Positions 1-6,300 of a stretch of 6,707 nt of DNA are shown in pieces. The number at the start of each line of letters is the position of its first letter. Within the stretch, counting starts at the first letter, position 1. The position numbers were made by a program, and so were the translations under genes. A model generated the notes under the pieces. That model was not told the origin of the DNA. It saw only the letters and a list, made by a program, of their open reading frames with translations, and did no database searches. This DNA comes from an uncultured Collinsella sp. (GTDB lineage: Bacteria; Actinomycetota; Coriobacteriia; Coriobacteriales; Coriobacteriaceae): contig UQWG01000066.1 of NCBI GenBank assembly GCA_900544645.1, positions 1-6,707 on the forward strand. Reading direction: 5' to 3'.

Positions 1-21
1 CCAGTCATGTAGGGAATGCCA

Positions 22-53
22 GGCAAAACCGGAATGGGACTGGTGGTTTTGCC
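22..53. repeat. Inverted repeat (9-bp stem) downstream of the KDG kinase gene
   Basis: GGCAAAACC at 22-30 pairs perfectly with GGTTTTGCC at 45-53, leaving a 14-nt loop. It lies about 75 bp past the kinase stop on the minus strand. Neither side is followed by a T-run, so it does not look like a standard intrinsic terminator. It could be a 3' stabilising structure or the end of an intergenic palindromic element. No gene is convincing in 1-126. Confidence 0.5.
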
Positions 54-72
54 CGACCGGAGGAATCGGGGA

Positions 73-112
73 GCGGGCCGCAGGGGTATGGGATTGGAAA
101 GCTACGGCCCGC
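73..112. repeat. GC-rich inverted repeat just downstream of the KDG kinase gene
   Basis: GCGGGCCG at 73-80 pairs with CGGCCCGC at 105-112 across a 24-nt loop. On the minus strand it begins 14 bp after the kinase stop codon, where a transcript end would be expected. There is no T-tract after it, so intrinsic termination is doubtful. A smaller stem (CCCGA 52-56 with TCGGG 66-70) lies between this repeat and the one at 22-53. Confidence 0.4.
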
Positions 113-126
113 GGAATGGAGACGGA

Positions 127-1161
127 TTAGCGCGCGACGCGGGTGCCACCGTCGGCGGCGGATGCCGCGGCTGCGATCTCGTCTGCGGTCACCAAGTTTG
201 AATCGCCCTTGATAGTGAGCTTGAGGATCGAGGCTGCAATCGCGTAGTTGACAGCGTCCTGCGGGTCAAAGTCGTTGATGAGGGCATGGACGAGGCCGGC
301 GTTGAAAGCGTCGCCGGCGGCAACGCCCTCGAGTACGTGCACGTCGTGAGCAGGGGAGAACCAGTGCTCGCCGCTCTCGGCCTCAAAGAGCATGCCCATC
401 CAGATGGAGCGCTCGACGCAGGAGATGTTGCGGACGACCGAAGCGACCTTCTTGCAGCCGTACTCGGCGCAAATCTGACGGGCCATCTCGACGTAGGTGT
501 CGCGCTCCTCGATGCCGTGGGCAAGGGAGCCGGAGACGCAGGTCATGCCGAGGCCGGCGGGCGCATCCTCGTCGTTGGCGATGCAGATGTCGACGAGCGG
601 CAGGAGTTCCTTCATGGTGGCCTGCGACTTCTCGGGCGACCACATCTTGCCGCGATAGTTCACGTCGCACACGGTGGTGATGCCCTTGGCGCGGCAGGCG
701 GCGAGTGCCTCCTTGCAGGCGGCAGCCATCTCATCGGAGGCGGCGGGGGTCACGCCGGAGAAATAGAAGACATCGATGCCCTTGAGGATCTCGTCCCAGT
801 TAAAGACGTCGCGCTTGGCCATGTTGATGGCAGAGTACTTGCGGTCGTAGACGCAACCGTTGCCGCGCTGCGAGGCACCGACCTCAAACACATAGGAGCC
901 AAGGCGGTCGCCCTGACGCACGACGCGCGTGGTGTCGACGTCGTAGGCCTTCAGCGAACGCAGGGCGCACTCGCCCAGACGGTTGGCCGGGACAACGGAG
1001 ACGTAAGCGGCCTTGTCGCCCTGGTAGGCCAGGGAAAGCGCAGTGTTGGCCTCGGCGCCGCCGTAGCGGACGTCAAACTCGGTTGCCTGCTCAATACGCA
1101 GGTGGTCTTTGGGTGAGAGTCTCATCATGATCTCGCCGAAGGTAAGAACCGTTTTACCCAT
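127..1161 (-). CDS. kdgK: 2-keto-3-deoxygluconate kinase (PfkB/ribokinase family)
   Basis: This 344-residue protein probably phosphorylates 2-keto-3-deoxygluconate with ATP to give KDPG in the cytosol, a step of hexuronate and pectin-sugar breakdown. The N-terminus GEIMMRLSP (9-17), the sugar-binding YGGAEAN (33-39), DVNYR (166-170) and the C-terminal KGDSNLVT (318-325) are typical of KDG kinases in the PfkB family. The ATP-site motif is GVAAGDAF (279-286), with D284 as the expected catalytic base. The usual GAGD reads AAGD here, a mild deviation. I chose the ATG at 1159-1161 because AAAAGGAG precedes it on the minus strand and the family homology begins there. An in-frame start at 1224 would add 21 residues translated from a hairpin. 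The gene is divergent from a LacI-type regulator. The family is certain; the substrate is inferred from motifs, and another ketose or keto-acid kinase is possible. Confidence 0.88.
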   Translation of the reverse strand: MGKTVLTFGEIMMRLSPKDHLRIEQATEFDVRYGGAEANTALSLAYQGDKAAYVSVVPANRLGECALRSLKAYDVDTTRVVRQGDRLGSYVFEVGASQRGNGCVYDRKYSAINMAKRDVFNWDEILKGIDVFYFSGVTPAASDEMAAACKEALAACRAKGITTVCDVNYRGKMWSPEKSQATMKELLPLVDICIANDEDAPAGLGMTCVSGSLAHGIEERDTYVEMARQICAEYGCKKVASVVRNISCVERSIWMGMLFEAESGEHWFSPAHDVHVLEGVAAGDAFNAGLVHALINDFDPQDAVNYAIAASILKLTIKGDSNLVTADEIAAAASAADGGTRVAR

Positions 1162-1204
1162 GGTCGCGCAGCTCCTTTTACTCGTGCGTACACCTTTGAT
1201 ATGG

Positions 1205-1260
1205 CGTTGGCACGCAGGTGCCAAGACGGTAGGGTGCGTCTTTGCACCTGCGTGCCAACG
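1205..1260. repeat. Long perfect hairpin in the kinase leader
   Basis: A 17-bp perfect inverted repeat (1205-1221 with 1244-1260) continues, after one C/T mismatch, as 6 more pairs (AAGACG 1223-1228 with CGTCTT 1237-1242) around an 8-nt loop. The left arm can also fold alone: TTGGCAC 1207-1213 with GTGCCAA 1218-1224 around GCAG. No T-run follows on either strand, so it is not an intrinsic terminator. It lies inside the predicted 5' leader of the kinase mRNA, about 45 nt before the start codon. Confidence 0.8.
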
Positions 1261-1266
1261 CTCGCC

Positions 1267-1291
1267 GAAATCGGTTTACGAAATCGGTTTC
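1267..1291. promoter_or_regulatory. Tandem LacI-family operators
   Basis: Two near-identical boxes, GAAATCGGTTTA (1267-1278) and GAAATCGGTTTC (1280-1291), repeat with a 13-bp period. Each is close to the palindrome GAAAyCGrTTTC with a central CG, the usual form of LacI-family operators. They lie between the divergent kinase and LacI-type genes, just downstream of the kinase -10, where bound repressor would block transcription. The regulator encoded next door is the obvious candidate ligand, which is inferred rather than shown. Confidence 0.7.
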
Positions 1292-1303
1292 GTTTCGAGT
1301 TGT

Positions 1304-1311
1304 AGTATACT
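1304..1311 (+). promoter_or_regulatory. Plus-strand -10 for the LacI-type gene, shared palindrome
   Basis: AGTATACT is a perfect palindrome, so it also gives TATACT (1306-1311) on the plus strand, toward the regulator gene. The plus-strand -35 region would then lie around 1283-1288, inside the second operator box. No good -35 match is visible there, so this direction would be weak or activator-dependent. If used, the transcript would start near 1318, giving a leader of about 75 nt. Confidence 0.35.
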
Positions 1312-1330
1312 CACCTACAGCGTTTTGCAA
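1304..1330 (-). promoter_or_regulatory. Promoter for the KDG kinase gene
   Basis: On the minus strand the -10 is TATACT (1309-1304) and the -35 candidate is TTGCAA (1330-1325), with a short 15-nt spacer. The predicted transcript starts near 1297, so the tandem operators fall at about +7 to +31. The -10 matches the consensus at 5 of 6 positions; the -35 is weaker. Confidence 0.5.
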
Positions 1331-1393
1331 CCGAGATTTTTAAAAAATGCCTAAAATGGCTCAGACTGCCGACATTGGGAAACGGGGTGCGCT

Positions 1394-2416
1394 ATGGCGC
1401 AGATGAGAATCAAGGACATTGCCGCCGAGGCGGGCGTGAGCCCGGCCACGGTCTCGCGCTATCTCAACAACCGCCCCGGGCAAATGACCGAGGAGACCCG
1501 TGCTCGCATCGCGGCAGTTATCGAGCGCACCGGCTATCGCCCACGTGCCGCCGCGCGCAATCTGCGCAGCTCGCGTACGAACCTCATCGGTGTGATTCTG
1601 GCTGACATCGCCAACCCGTTCTCGAGCGCCATGCTCGAGGGCCTTTCCGCCAGCGCCGCGGCGCGCGGCTGCTCGCTCATGACGGCCATTAGCGGCAACG
1701 ACCCCGCTAAGGAAGCGGAGTCGCTCACCAGACTTATCGATGCCGGCGTGGACGGCCTGGTCGTCAACACCTGCGGAGGCAATGACGAGGCGATCGCCGC
1801 GGCAGCGGGACGTCTGCCCGTCGTGCTGCTCGACCGCGATGTTGCCGACGGTGGCATCGATCTGGTGACATCGAACAACCGTGAGCTGGTCGCCGGCTTG
1901 GTAGACGCCTTGGCCGCTGCGGGCAGCGAGCGTCTGTGCCTGCTCACCGAGGCAAGCGACGACAGCCCCGTGCGTCGTGAGCGCGCCGAGGCCTTTGCCG
2001 ACGAGCTTTCGCGACGCGGCCTTGCCGGCGAGGTCGTCACCTTGGCCGATGGCGGTGCCACGGGCGTTGGTCGCTTGGACGAGACCATGCGTGACTATGC
2101 CGGCAAAAAGCTCGGCCTCATTGCCGTCAACGGCCTGGTTTTCCTGCGTCTGACCGAGGCGCTAGCGCAGCTGGGACCCTCGCTGCCGGCGGGGCTCAGG
2201 ATCGCGACGTTTGACGACTACCCCTGGAACCATGTGCTCTTTGGTGGCGTGACCACGGCCGCGCAGGACACCCTCACCATTGCCGAGCGCGTGGTCGAGC
2301 GCCTGTCCGAGCGCATCGACGTTGTCACCACCACGGTGGGCGAGGCCGCAAAGCTGGCGCCCAAACGCATCGAGGTTCTCGGTCACATCGAACACCGCGC
2401 ATCAACCTCGCGCTAA
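1394..2416 (+). CDS. LacI-family transcriptional regulator, KdgR-like
   Basis: This is a 340-residue cytosolic DNA-binding repressor of ordinary LacI length. An N-terminal helix-turn-helix (IKDIAAEAGVSPATVSRYLN, 6-25) is followed by a hinge region (about 50-62) and a periplasmic-binding-protein-like sugar domain (about 63-335). FDDYPW (273-278) lies in the segment where KdgR-type members carry FDDxxW, contacting or lining the effector site. The ATG at 1394 has GGGG six bases upstream; a second in-frame ATG at 1403 would also keep the whole helix-turn-helix. Its divergent position beside a KDG kinase, with two operator-like boxes between them, points to control of hexuronate or KDG breakdown with KDG as a possible effector. 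LacI membership is certain; the KdgR role is inference. Confidence 0.88.
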   Translation: MAQMRIKDIAAEAGVSPATVSRYLNNRPGQMTEETRARIAAVIERTGYRPRAAARNLRSSRTNLIGVILADIANPFSSAMLEGLSASAAARGCSLMTAISGNDPAKEAESLTRLIDAGVDGLVVNTCGGNDEAIAAAAGRLPVVLLDRDVADGGIDLVTSNNRELVAGLVDALAAAGSERLCLLTEASDDSPVRRERAEAFADELSRRGLAGEVVTLADGGATGVGRLDETMRDYAGKKLGLIAVNGLVFLRLTEALAQLGPSLPAGLRIATFDDYPWNHVLFGGVTTAAQDTLTIAERVVERLSERIDVVTTTVGEAAKLAPKRIEVLGHIEHRASTSR

Positions 2417-2469
2417 CCGCTCGTTCGCAACTGCCTGTTCGCACACGTTTTTTGAGCGCTTGATACGCT

Positions 2470-2485
2470 TTAACCCTGCGGAAAC
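2470..2485 (+). promoter_or_regulatory. Candidate GlnR box upstream of the glutamine synthetase homologue
   Basis: TTAAC (2470-2474), six bases, then GAAAC (2481-2485) fits the actinobacterial GlnR half-site pair gTnAC-n6-GAAAC, with the core AC-n9-AC spacing exact. Only the first G is missing. It lies 65 bp before the start codon and a GlnR-like protein is encoded one gene downstream. I found no second matching pair at the expected 11-bp phase, so this is a single box. Confidence 0.45.
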
Positions 2486-2490
2486 ATTTT

Positions 2491-2515
2491 TCTGCGATAG
2501 TATCTGCGATATAGA
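2491..2515 (+). promoter_or_regulatory. Possible -10 region with direct repeat
   Basis: TCTGCGATA occurs twice (2491-2499 and 2503-2511) with a 12-bp period. The repeats create two -10-like candidates, TAGTAT (2498-2503) and TATAGA (2510-2515). No convincing -35 is present at the right distance, which would suit an activator-dependent promoter with the GlnR-like box just upstream. A run of six T at 2448-2453 lies after the LacI-type gene but has no clear stem before it. Confidence 0.35.
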
Positions 2516-2550
2516 CCAGTCGAAACCCGCCCGAAAGAAAGGGGAGCGAC

Positions 2551-3888
2551 ATGAACCAGCAGAACATCGATTACGTACTCCGCTCCGTAGAGCAGCGTGA
2601 CATCCGCTTTGTGCGTCTGTGGTTTGTCGACATTCTCGGCCGCCTCAAGAACTTTGCCATTAGCCCCGAGGACCTCGAGGTCGCTTTTGAGGAGGGTATT
2701 GGCTTTGACGGCTCTGCCATCGAGGGCTTTGCCACGCCCGAGGAAGCTGACATGCTCGCATTCCCCGATGCTTCGACCTTTCAGATCCTGCCGTGGCGCC
2801 CAAGCCACAACGGCGTCGCCCGCGTATTCTGCGACGTGTGCACTCCCGATTGCAAGCCCTTTGCCGGCGACCCGCGCGACGCCCTGCGCCGTATGTTCTA
2901 TAAGGCCGAGAAGGCCGGCTATCTGCTCAACGTGGGTGCCGAGCTGGAGTATTACTACTTCCCCGACGAGCACACCCCCGAGCCGCTCGACAACGTGGGC
3001 TACTTCGATCTTTCGGTGAGCGATGCCGCTCGCGACCTGCGTCGCAACACGGTCCTCACGCTCGAGAAGATGTCCGTGCCCGTGGAGTACACCTTCCACG
3101 CCGCCGGCCGCTCGCAGCACGGCATGAGCCTGCGCCATGCCGAGGCCCTGAGCATGTCCGACGCCATCACCACGGCCAAACTCATCATTAAGCAGCAGGC
3201 CTACGAGAGCGGGTGCCACGCCTCCTTTATGCCCAAGCCGTTGGCAGGCGAGGACGGCAGTGCTATGTTCCTGTGCCAGTCGCTATTCGACCACGACGGC
3301 AACAACGTCTTTTGGGGCGAGGACGACGAGAAGTACCACCTCTCCGATATCGCCAAGCACTACATGGCCGGCATCTTGGCGCACGCGCGCGAGATCAGCG
3401 CCATCACTAACCCCACGGTCAACTCGTACAAGCGCATCACCACGGGCGGCGACTCCGTGCCGCAGTACGCCACGTGGGGCCTGCGCAACCGCGCGAGTAT
3501 GGTCCGCATTCCGGTCTACAAGCCCGGCAAGCAGCTGTCCACGCGCATCGAGCTTCGCAGCCCCGACCCCATGGCCAACCCGTACCTGGTCAACGCCGTC
3601 ACGCTGGCGGCTGGTCTGGACGGCATCGAGCGCAAGCTGGAGCTCCCGCCCGAGGCAACGGCTGAGACGCTCAAGCTTACCGACCGTCAGATGGTCGAGG
3701 CCGGCTACACGCCGCTGCCGCGCTCGCTCAAAGAGGCGCTCGACGTGTTTGAGGACTCGCAGTTTATGAAGGATGCCCTCGGCGAGCACATCCACAGCTT
3801 CTTCCTCAAAAAGAAGCGCGACGAGTGGCATAAGTTTGAGTCTACGATCACCGAGTGGGAGATCAAGCACTACCTGGCGAACTCCTAA
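2551..3888 (+). CDS. glnA: Type I glutamine synthetase homologue with altered active site
   Basis: At 445 residues this matches the usual length of type I glutamine synthetases, which make glutamine from glutamate, ammonia and ATP as dodecamers. Family signatures present: FDGSAIEGF (52-60, latch Asp53), GAELEYYYF (129-137, metal ligands E131 and E133), GYFD (150-153), MPKP (227-230), NPTVNSYKR (287-295), NRA (313-315) and RIELRSPDP (332-340, metal ligand E334). However, the HHE...QHE segment reads FHAAGRSQHG (182-191), so two n1 metal ligands (Salmonella E212, E220) are A184 and G191. NGSGMH reads DGSAMF (235-240), so the n2 ligand His269 is F240. The flap Glu327 is probably D301. Reading frame and flanks are intact, so this is not a frameshift. 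The start has GGGGAG just upstream. It is probably cotranscribed with the GlnR-like gene 50 bp downstream. Fold is certain; normal synthetase activity is doubtful. Confidence 0.9.
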   Translation: MNQQNIDYVLRSVEQRDIRFVRLWFVDILGRLKNFAISPEDLEVAFEEGIGFDGSAIEGFATPEEADMLAFPDASTFQILPWRPSHNGVARVFCDVCTPDCKPFAGDPRDALRRMFYKAEKAGYLLNVGAELEYYYFPDEHTPEPLDNVGYFDLSVSDAARDLRRNTVLTLEKMSVPVEYTFHAAGRSQHGMSLRHAEALSMSDAITTAKLIIKQQAYESGCHASFMPKPLAGEDGSAMFLCQSLFDHDGNNVFWGEDDEKYHLSDIAKHYMAGILAHAREISAITNPTVNSYKRITTGGDSVPQYATWGLRNRASMVRIPVYKPGKQLSTRIELRSPDPMANPYLVNAVTLAAGLDGIERKLELPPEATAETLKLTDRQMVEAGYTPLPRSLKEALDVFEDSQFMKDALGEHIHSFFLKKKRDEWHKFESTITEWEIKHYLANS

Positions 3889-3938
3889 TCGCGCTGACTT
3901 GTTCCAGTACGATTGAGCTCATTTCTTTGGAGGCCGAT

Positions 3939-4601
3939 ATGTCCGAAAAGAGTGCCCTGTTCATGGCGCGCACGACGCGCTTCCACGAGTTTGCCCGCAG
4001 CTTGACGACCACCCTGGGTGTCGAGGTGAGCCTGGCAACTCCCGATTCGCCGACCGCGGCGCACGACTTTGACCTGCTGATCCTCGATTCCGATGGCATC
4101 CGCAGCGACCGCATCGATCAGATTGCCAAATGGCTCGACGACCGCGGCGGCGTCCCCATGCTGGTGATCGTTGACGACGAGGCGCTCGGCACCCTGCGCC
4201 TGCCGAATCACGCGCATGCCGACTTTGTATGCCCCACGGCGACGCCCAACGAGCTCAAGGCTCGCGCGCAGCGCCTGATGGGCGAGGAGGAGACCGTCGC
4301 CGCCGACGATGTGCTCAACATCGATAACCTCGAGATTAACCTGGCTACCTACCAGGTAACGCTCGATAACGAGCCCATCGACCTGACGTTGATGGAGTAC
4401 TCGCTGCTGAGCTTTTTGGCGACGCACCCCAACCGCGCCTACAGCCGCGAGGTACTGCTGCACCGCGTGTGGGGCTTTGAGTACTGCGGCGGCACGCGCA
4501 CCGTCGACGTGCACATTCGACGCATTCGCTCCAAGGTGGGCCCGCAGATCGCGGCGCACATCACCACCGTCCGCGGCGTGGGCTATCTGTTTAAGGACTA
4601 G
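3939..4601 (+). CDS. GlnR-like orphan response regulator (OmpR family)
   Basis: This 220-residue protein has a receiver-like N-domain (about 1-115) and an OmpR-type winged helix (about 125-219). The signature GGTRTVDVHIRRIRSKVG (184-201) and the ending TTVRGVGYLF (209-218) mark the DNA-binding domain. In the receiver, D50 (LLILD) sits at the phosphoacceptor position, but the N-terminal acidic pair is absent (ALFMARTT), the switch Thr is V78 and the conserved Lys is P99. Actinobacterial GlnR, the global nitrogen regulator, has the same pattern of a retained Asp50 in a non-phosphorylated receiver. The start at 3939 has GGAGG five bases upstream; an in-frame start further up would overlap the preceding gene. 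No histidine kinase is adjacent. The position directly after a glutamine synthetase homologue supports a nitrogen role. The family is certain; orthology to GlnR is inferred. Confidence 0.85.
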   Translation: MSEKSALFMARTTRFHEFARSLTTTLGVEVSLATPDSPTAAHDFDLLILDSDGIRSDRIDQIAKWLDDRGGVPMLVIVDDEALGTLRLPNHAHADFVCPTATPNELKARAQRLMGEEETVAADDVLNIDNLEINLATYQVTLDNEPIDLTLMEYSLLSFLATHPNRAYSREVLLHRVWGFEYCGGTRTVDVHIRRIRSKVGPQIAAHITTVRGVGYLFKD

Positions 4602-4606
4602 CTTTT

Positions 4607-4637
4607 CACCACAAAGGGGACAGGCACCTTTGTGGTG
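4607..4637. repeat. REP-like intergenic palindrome
   Basis: CACCACAAAGG (4607-4617) pairs perfectly with CCTTTGTGGTG (4627-4637) around a 9-nt loop. It begins five bases after the regulator stop. No T-run follows on the plus strand, so it is not a clear terminator. The GGGGAC at 4616-4621 recurs in the loop of a second palindrome at 6345-6375, which suggests a family of dispersed elements. Confidence 0.65.
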
Positions 4638-4696
4638 GTATTGACGCAGGCCGGGTCCTTTTGGGTCTGCAGCAGAACTTAAGCCTTCCTAAAAGA

Positions 4697-4737
4697 TTGC
4701 GTTCTCATACACGTTCGCCCGCATATTGGGGTACAAC
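4697..4737 (+). promoter_or_regulatory. Weak candidate promoter region for the protease gene
   Basis: TTGCGT (4697-4702) resembles a -35 and CATATT (4722-4727) is -10-like but 19 bases away. TACAAC (4732-4737) is a second -10-like match without a partner. Neither is strong. Some promoter is likely here or upstream, because only about 20 bases separate the following hairpin from the start codon. Confidence 0.25.
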
Positions 4738-4754
4738 TCAACGTGAACAATGAT

Positions 4755-4788
4755 GGCCCGCCACATGTTTGGCGGGCCTTTGGTTATT
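4755..4788 (+). terminator. Terminator-like hairpin in the protease leader
   Basis: GGCCCGCC (4755-4762) pairs perfectly with GGCGGGCC (4771-4778) around an 8-nt loop, followed by the T-rich TTTGGTTATT (4779-4788). It could end transcripts from the regulator gene upstream. It lies immediately before the protease ribosome-binding site (4793-4799), so it could also act as an attenuator. The T-tract is interrupted, so termination would be partial. Confidence 0.5.
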
Positions 4789-4807
4789 AGACGAAAGGAT
4801 CGCAGCC

Positions 4808-6274
4808 ATGAGCGAGAACGATTCCCAGCGTCCCCAGGATGCGGGCAACGCCGGCGAGACCCAGCAGCAGCCGCGTGTGCAGGTGGAGTCGACGCCTGCC
4901 AGTAGCAACATTCCCTACGTGCAGGCCTACGACACGCAGACCGGCAAGCCGCTGGGCGGTGCGCAGGTCGTGAACAAGCACACGGTGGTCAAGACCAAGA
5001 CCAAAAAGCTGCCGATCTTTATTACGGCACTCGCCGGCTGTGCCTGCGGCGCCCTGCTGGTCATTGCGCTCATTATGAGCGGCACGCTCGATATCGGTGG
5101 CGGCAAGAATGCCGTGACGGCGGGTGCTTCGGGTTCGTCGACGCAAAAGATCACGATCGATTCCGAGGACACCACGCTGGCCGAGGCCGTTTCTGCCAAG
5201 GCATTGCCCTCCGTCGTTTCCATCACCGCCACTTCGAGCGGTAGCCAGAATGGCTCGCTTTCGCAGTCTGCTGACGAGTCGGATAGCTCGGGCAGCGTCG
5301 GTTCGGGCGTCGTGCTCGATACCGAGGGCCACATCCTCACCAACAACCACGTGGTCGACGGCTACGACCAGTACGTGGTCACCATGGACGACGGCACCAC
5401 CTACGAGGCCGAGTTCGTGGGCAACGATGCTTCGAGCGACCTGGCCGTCATCAAGCTCAAGGACGCCGACGCCTCCAAGCTCACGCCGATCGAGATCGGT
5501 GATTCCTCCAAGCTCAACGTGGGCGAGTGGGTCATGGCGATCGGTTCGCCGTTCGGTAACGAACAGTCTGTCTCTACGGGCATTGTGTCGGCGCTGTATC
5601 GCTCCACGGCCATGAGCTCTACCAGCGGCAACACCATCTATGCCAACATGATCCAGACCGATGCCGCCATCAACCCGGGCAACTCCGGCGGCGCGCTCGT
5701 CAATGACAACGGCGAGCTCGTGGGCATCAACTCGCTCATCGAGAGCTACTCGGGCTCCAGCTCGGGCGTGGGCTTTGCTATTCCGGTCAACTACGCCAAG
5801 AACATTGCCGACCAGATCATCGACGGCAAGACGCCGGTGCATCCGTACATGGGCGCTACGCTTTCGAGCGTCAACGCGCTCAACGCCCGCACCAACAAGC
5901 TGAGCACCGATAGCGGCGCGTATGTGGCGAGCGTCGTTGAGGACGGTCCTGCCGCCAAGGCCGGGATTCAGGAGGGCGACGTCATCACCAAGCTGGGCGA
6001 CGACGAAATCACGAGCGCCGATGGCCTGATCATCGCACTGCGCAGCCACGAGGTGGGCGAGAAGGTCGAGATCACGCTTATGCGCGGCAAGGAAGAGAAG
6101 AAGGTCACCGTCGAGCTGGGCTCCGATGAGGAGCTGCAGAACCAGCAGCAGGACGACAGTTCGACCGACACCGGCAACGGCGGTATTACCGACGAGCAGC
6201 TGCGCCAGTATCTGGAGGAGCTGCTGGGCCAGCAGGGCCAGGGCCAGGGTCAAGGCTACGGCCAGGGCTACTAG
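4808..6274 (+). CDS. Membrane-anchored HtrA/DegP-type serine protease
   Basis: This 488-residue protein is a trypsin-like protease of the HtrA/DegP family, acting outside the membrane on misfolded or surface proteins. It has a Gln-rich, charged cytosolic N-tail (1-67) ending in KTKTKK, one membrane helix (about 68-92), a Ser/Gly-rich linker, the protease domain (about 122-340) and one PDZ domain (about 345-437). The triad is complete: H181 in TNNHVV, D211 in SSDLAVIK and S293 in GNSGGAL. The C-terminus (about 472-488) is a Gln/Gly/Tyr repeat. The positive charge before the helix puts the N-tail inside and the protease outside. The start at 4808 has AAAGGA eight bases upstream; an in-frame TTG at 4769 lies inside a hairpin and is unlikely. 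It appears to be a single-gene unit closed by a strong terminator. Confidence 0.93.
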   Translation: MSENDSQRPQDAGNAGETQQQPRVQVESTPASSNIPYVQAYDTQTGKPLGGAQVVNKHTVVKTKTKKLPIFITALAGCACGALLVIALIMSGTLDIGGGKNAVTAGASGSSTQKITIDSEDTTLAEAVSAKALPSVVSITATSSGSQNGSLSQSADESDSSGSVGSGVVLDTEGHILTNNHVVDGYDQYVVTMDDGTTYEAEFVGNDASSDLAVIKLKDADASKLTPIEIGDSSKLNVGEWVMAIGSPFGNEQSVSTGIVSALYRSTAMSSTSGNTIYANMIQTDAAINPGNSGGALVNDNGELVGINSLIESYSGSSSGVGFAIPVNYAKNIADQIIDGKTPVHPYMGATLSSVNALNARTNKLSTDSGAYVASVVEDGPAAKAGIQEGDVITKLGDDEITSADGLIIALRSHEVGEKVEITLMRGKEEKKVTVELGSDEELQNQQQDDSSTDTGNGGITDEQLRQYLEELLGQQGQGQGQGYGQGY

Positions 6275-6300
6275 CGAGCCGTTTCGCTCATACCGATGCC

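Noticed and set aside
286..1116. 276-codon plus-strand frame opposite the KDG kinase gene
   Set aside because: The kinase on the minus strand has clear family motifs and a ribosome-binding site; the antisense product is low-complexity Gly/Ala/Val/Asp typical of shadow frames.
3091..3126. A compensated frameshift as the cause of the altered HHE...QHE motif
   Set aside because: The adjacent frames do not restore the canonical residues (the next frame soon meets a stop), QH at 189-190 stays aligned and the flanks match the family in the same frame.
2470..3219. 249-codon minus-strand frame opposite the glutamine synthetase homologue
   Set aside because: No motif or ribosome-binding site, and it overlaps a well-supported gene and its promoter region.
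4607..4640. Intrinsic terminator for the GlnR-like gene
   Set aside because: The stem is good but no T-run follows it on the plus strand; listed as a palindrome instead.
4733..4748. A second GlnR box before the protease gene
   Set aside because: AC-n9-AC spacing occurs (4736-4748), but the flanking bases fit poorly (ACAAC and TGAAC) and the stretch is rich in AC, so a chance match is likely.
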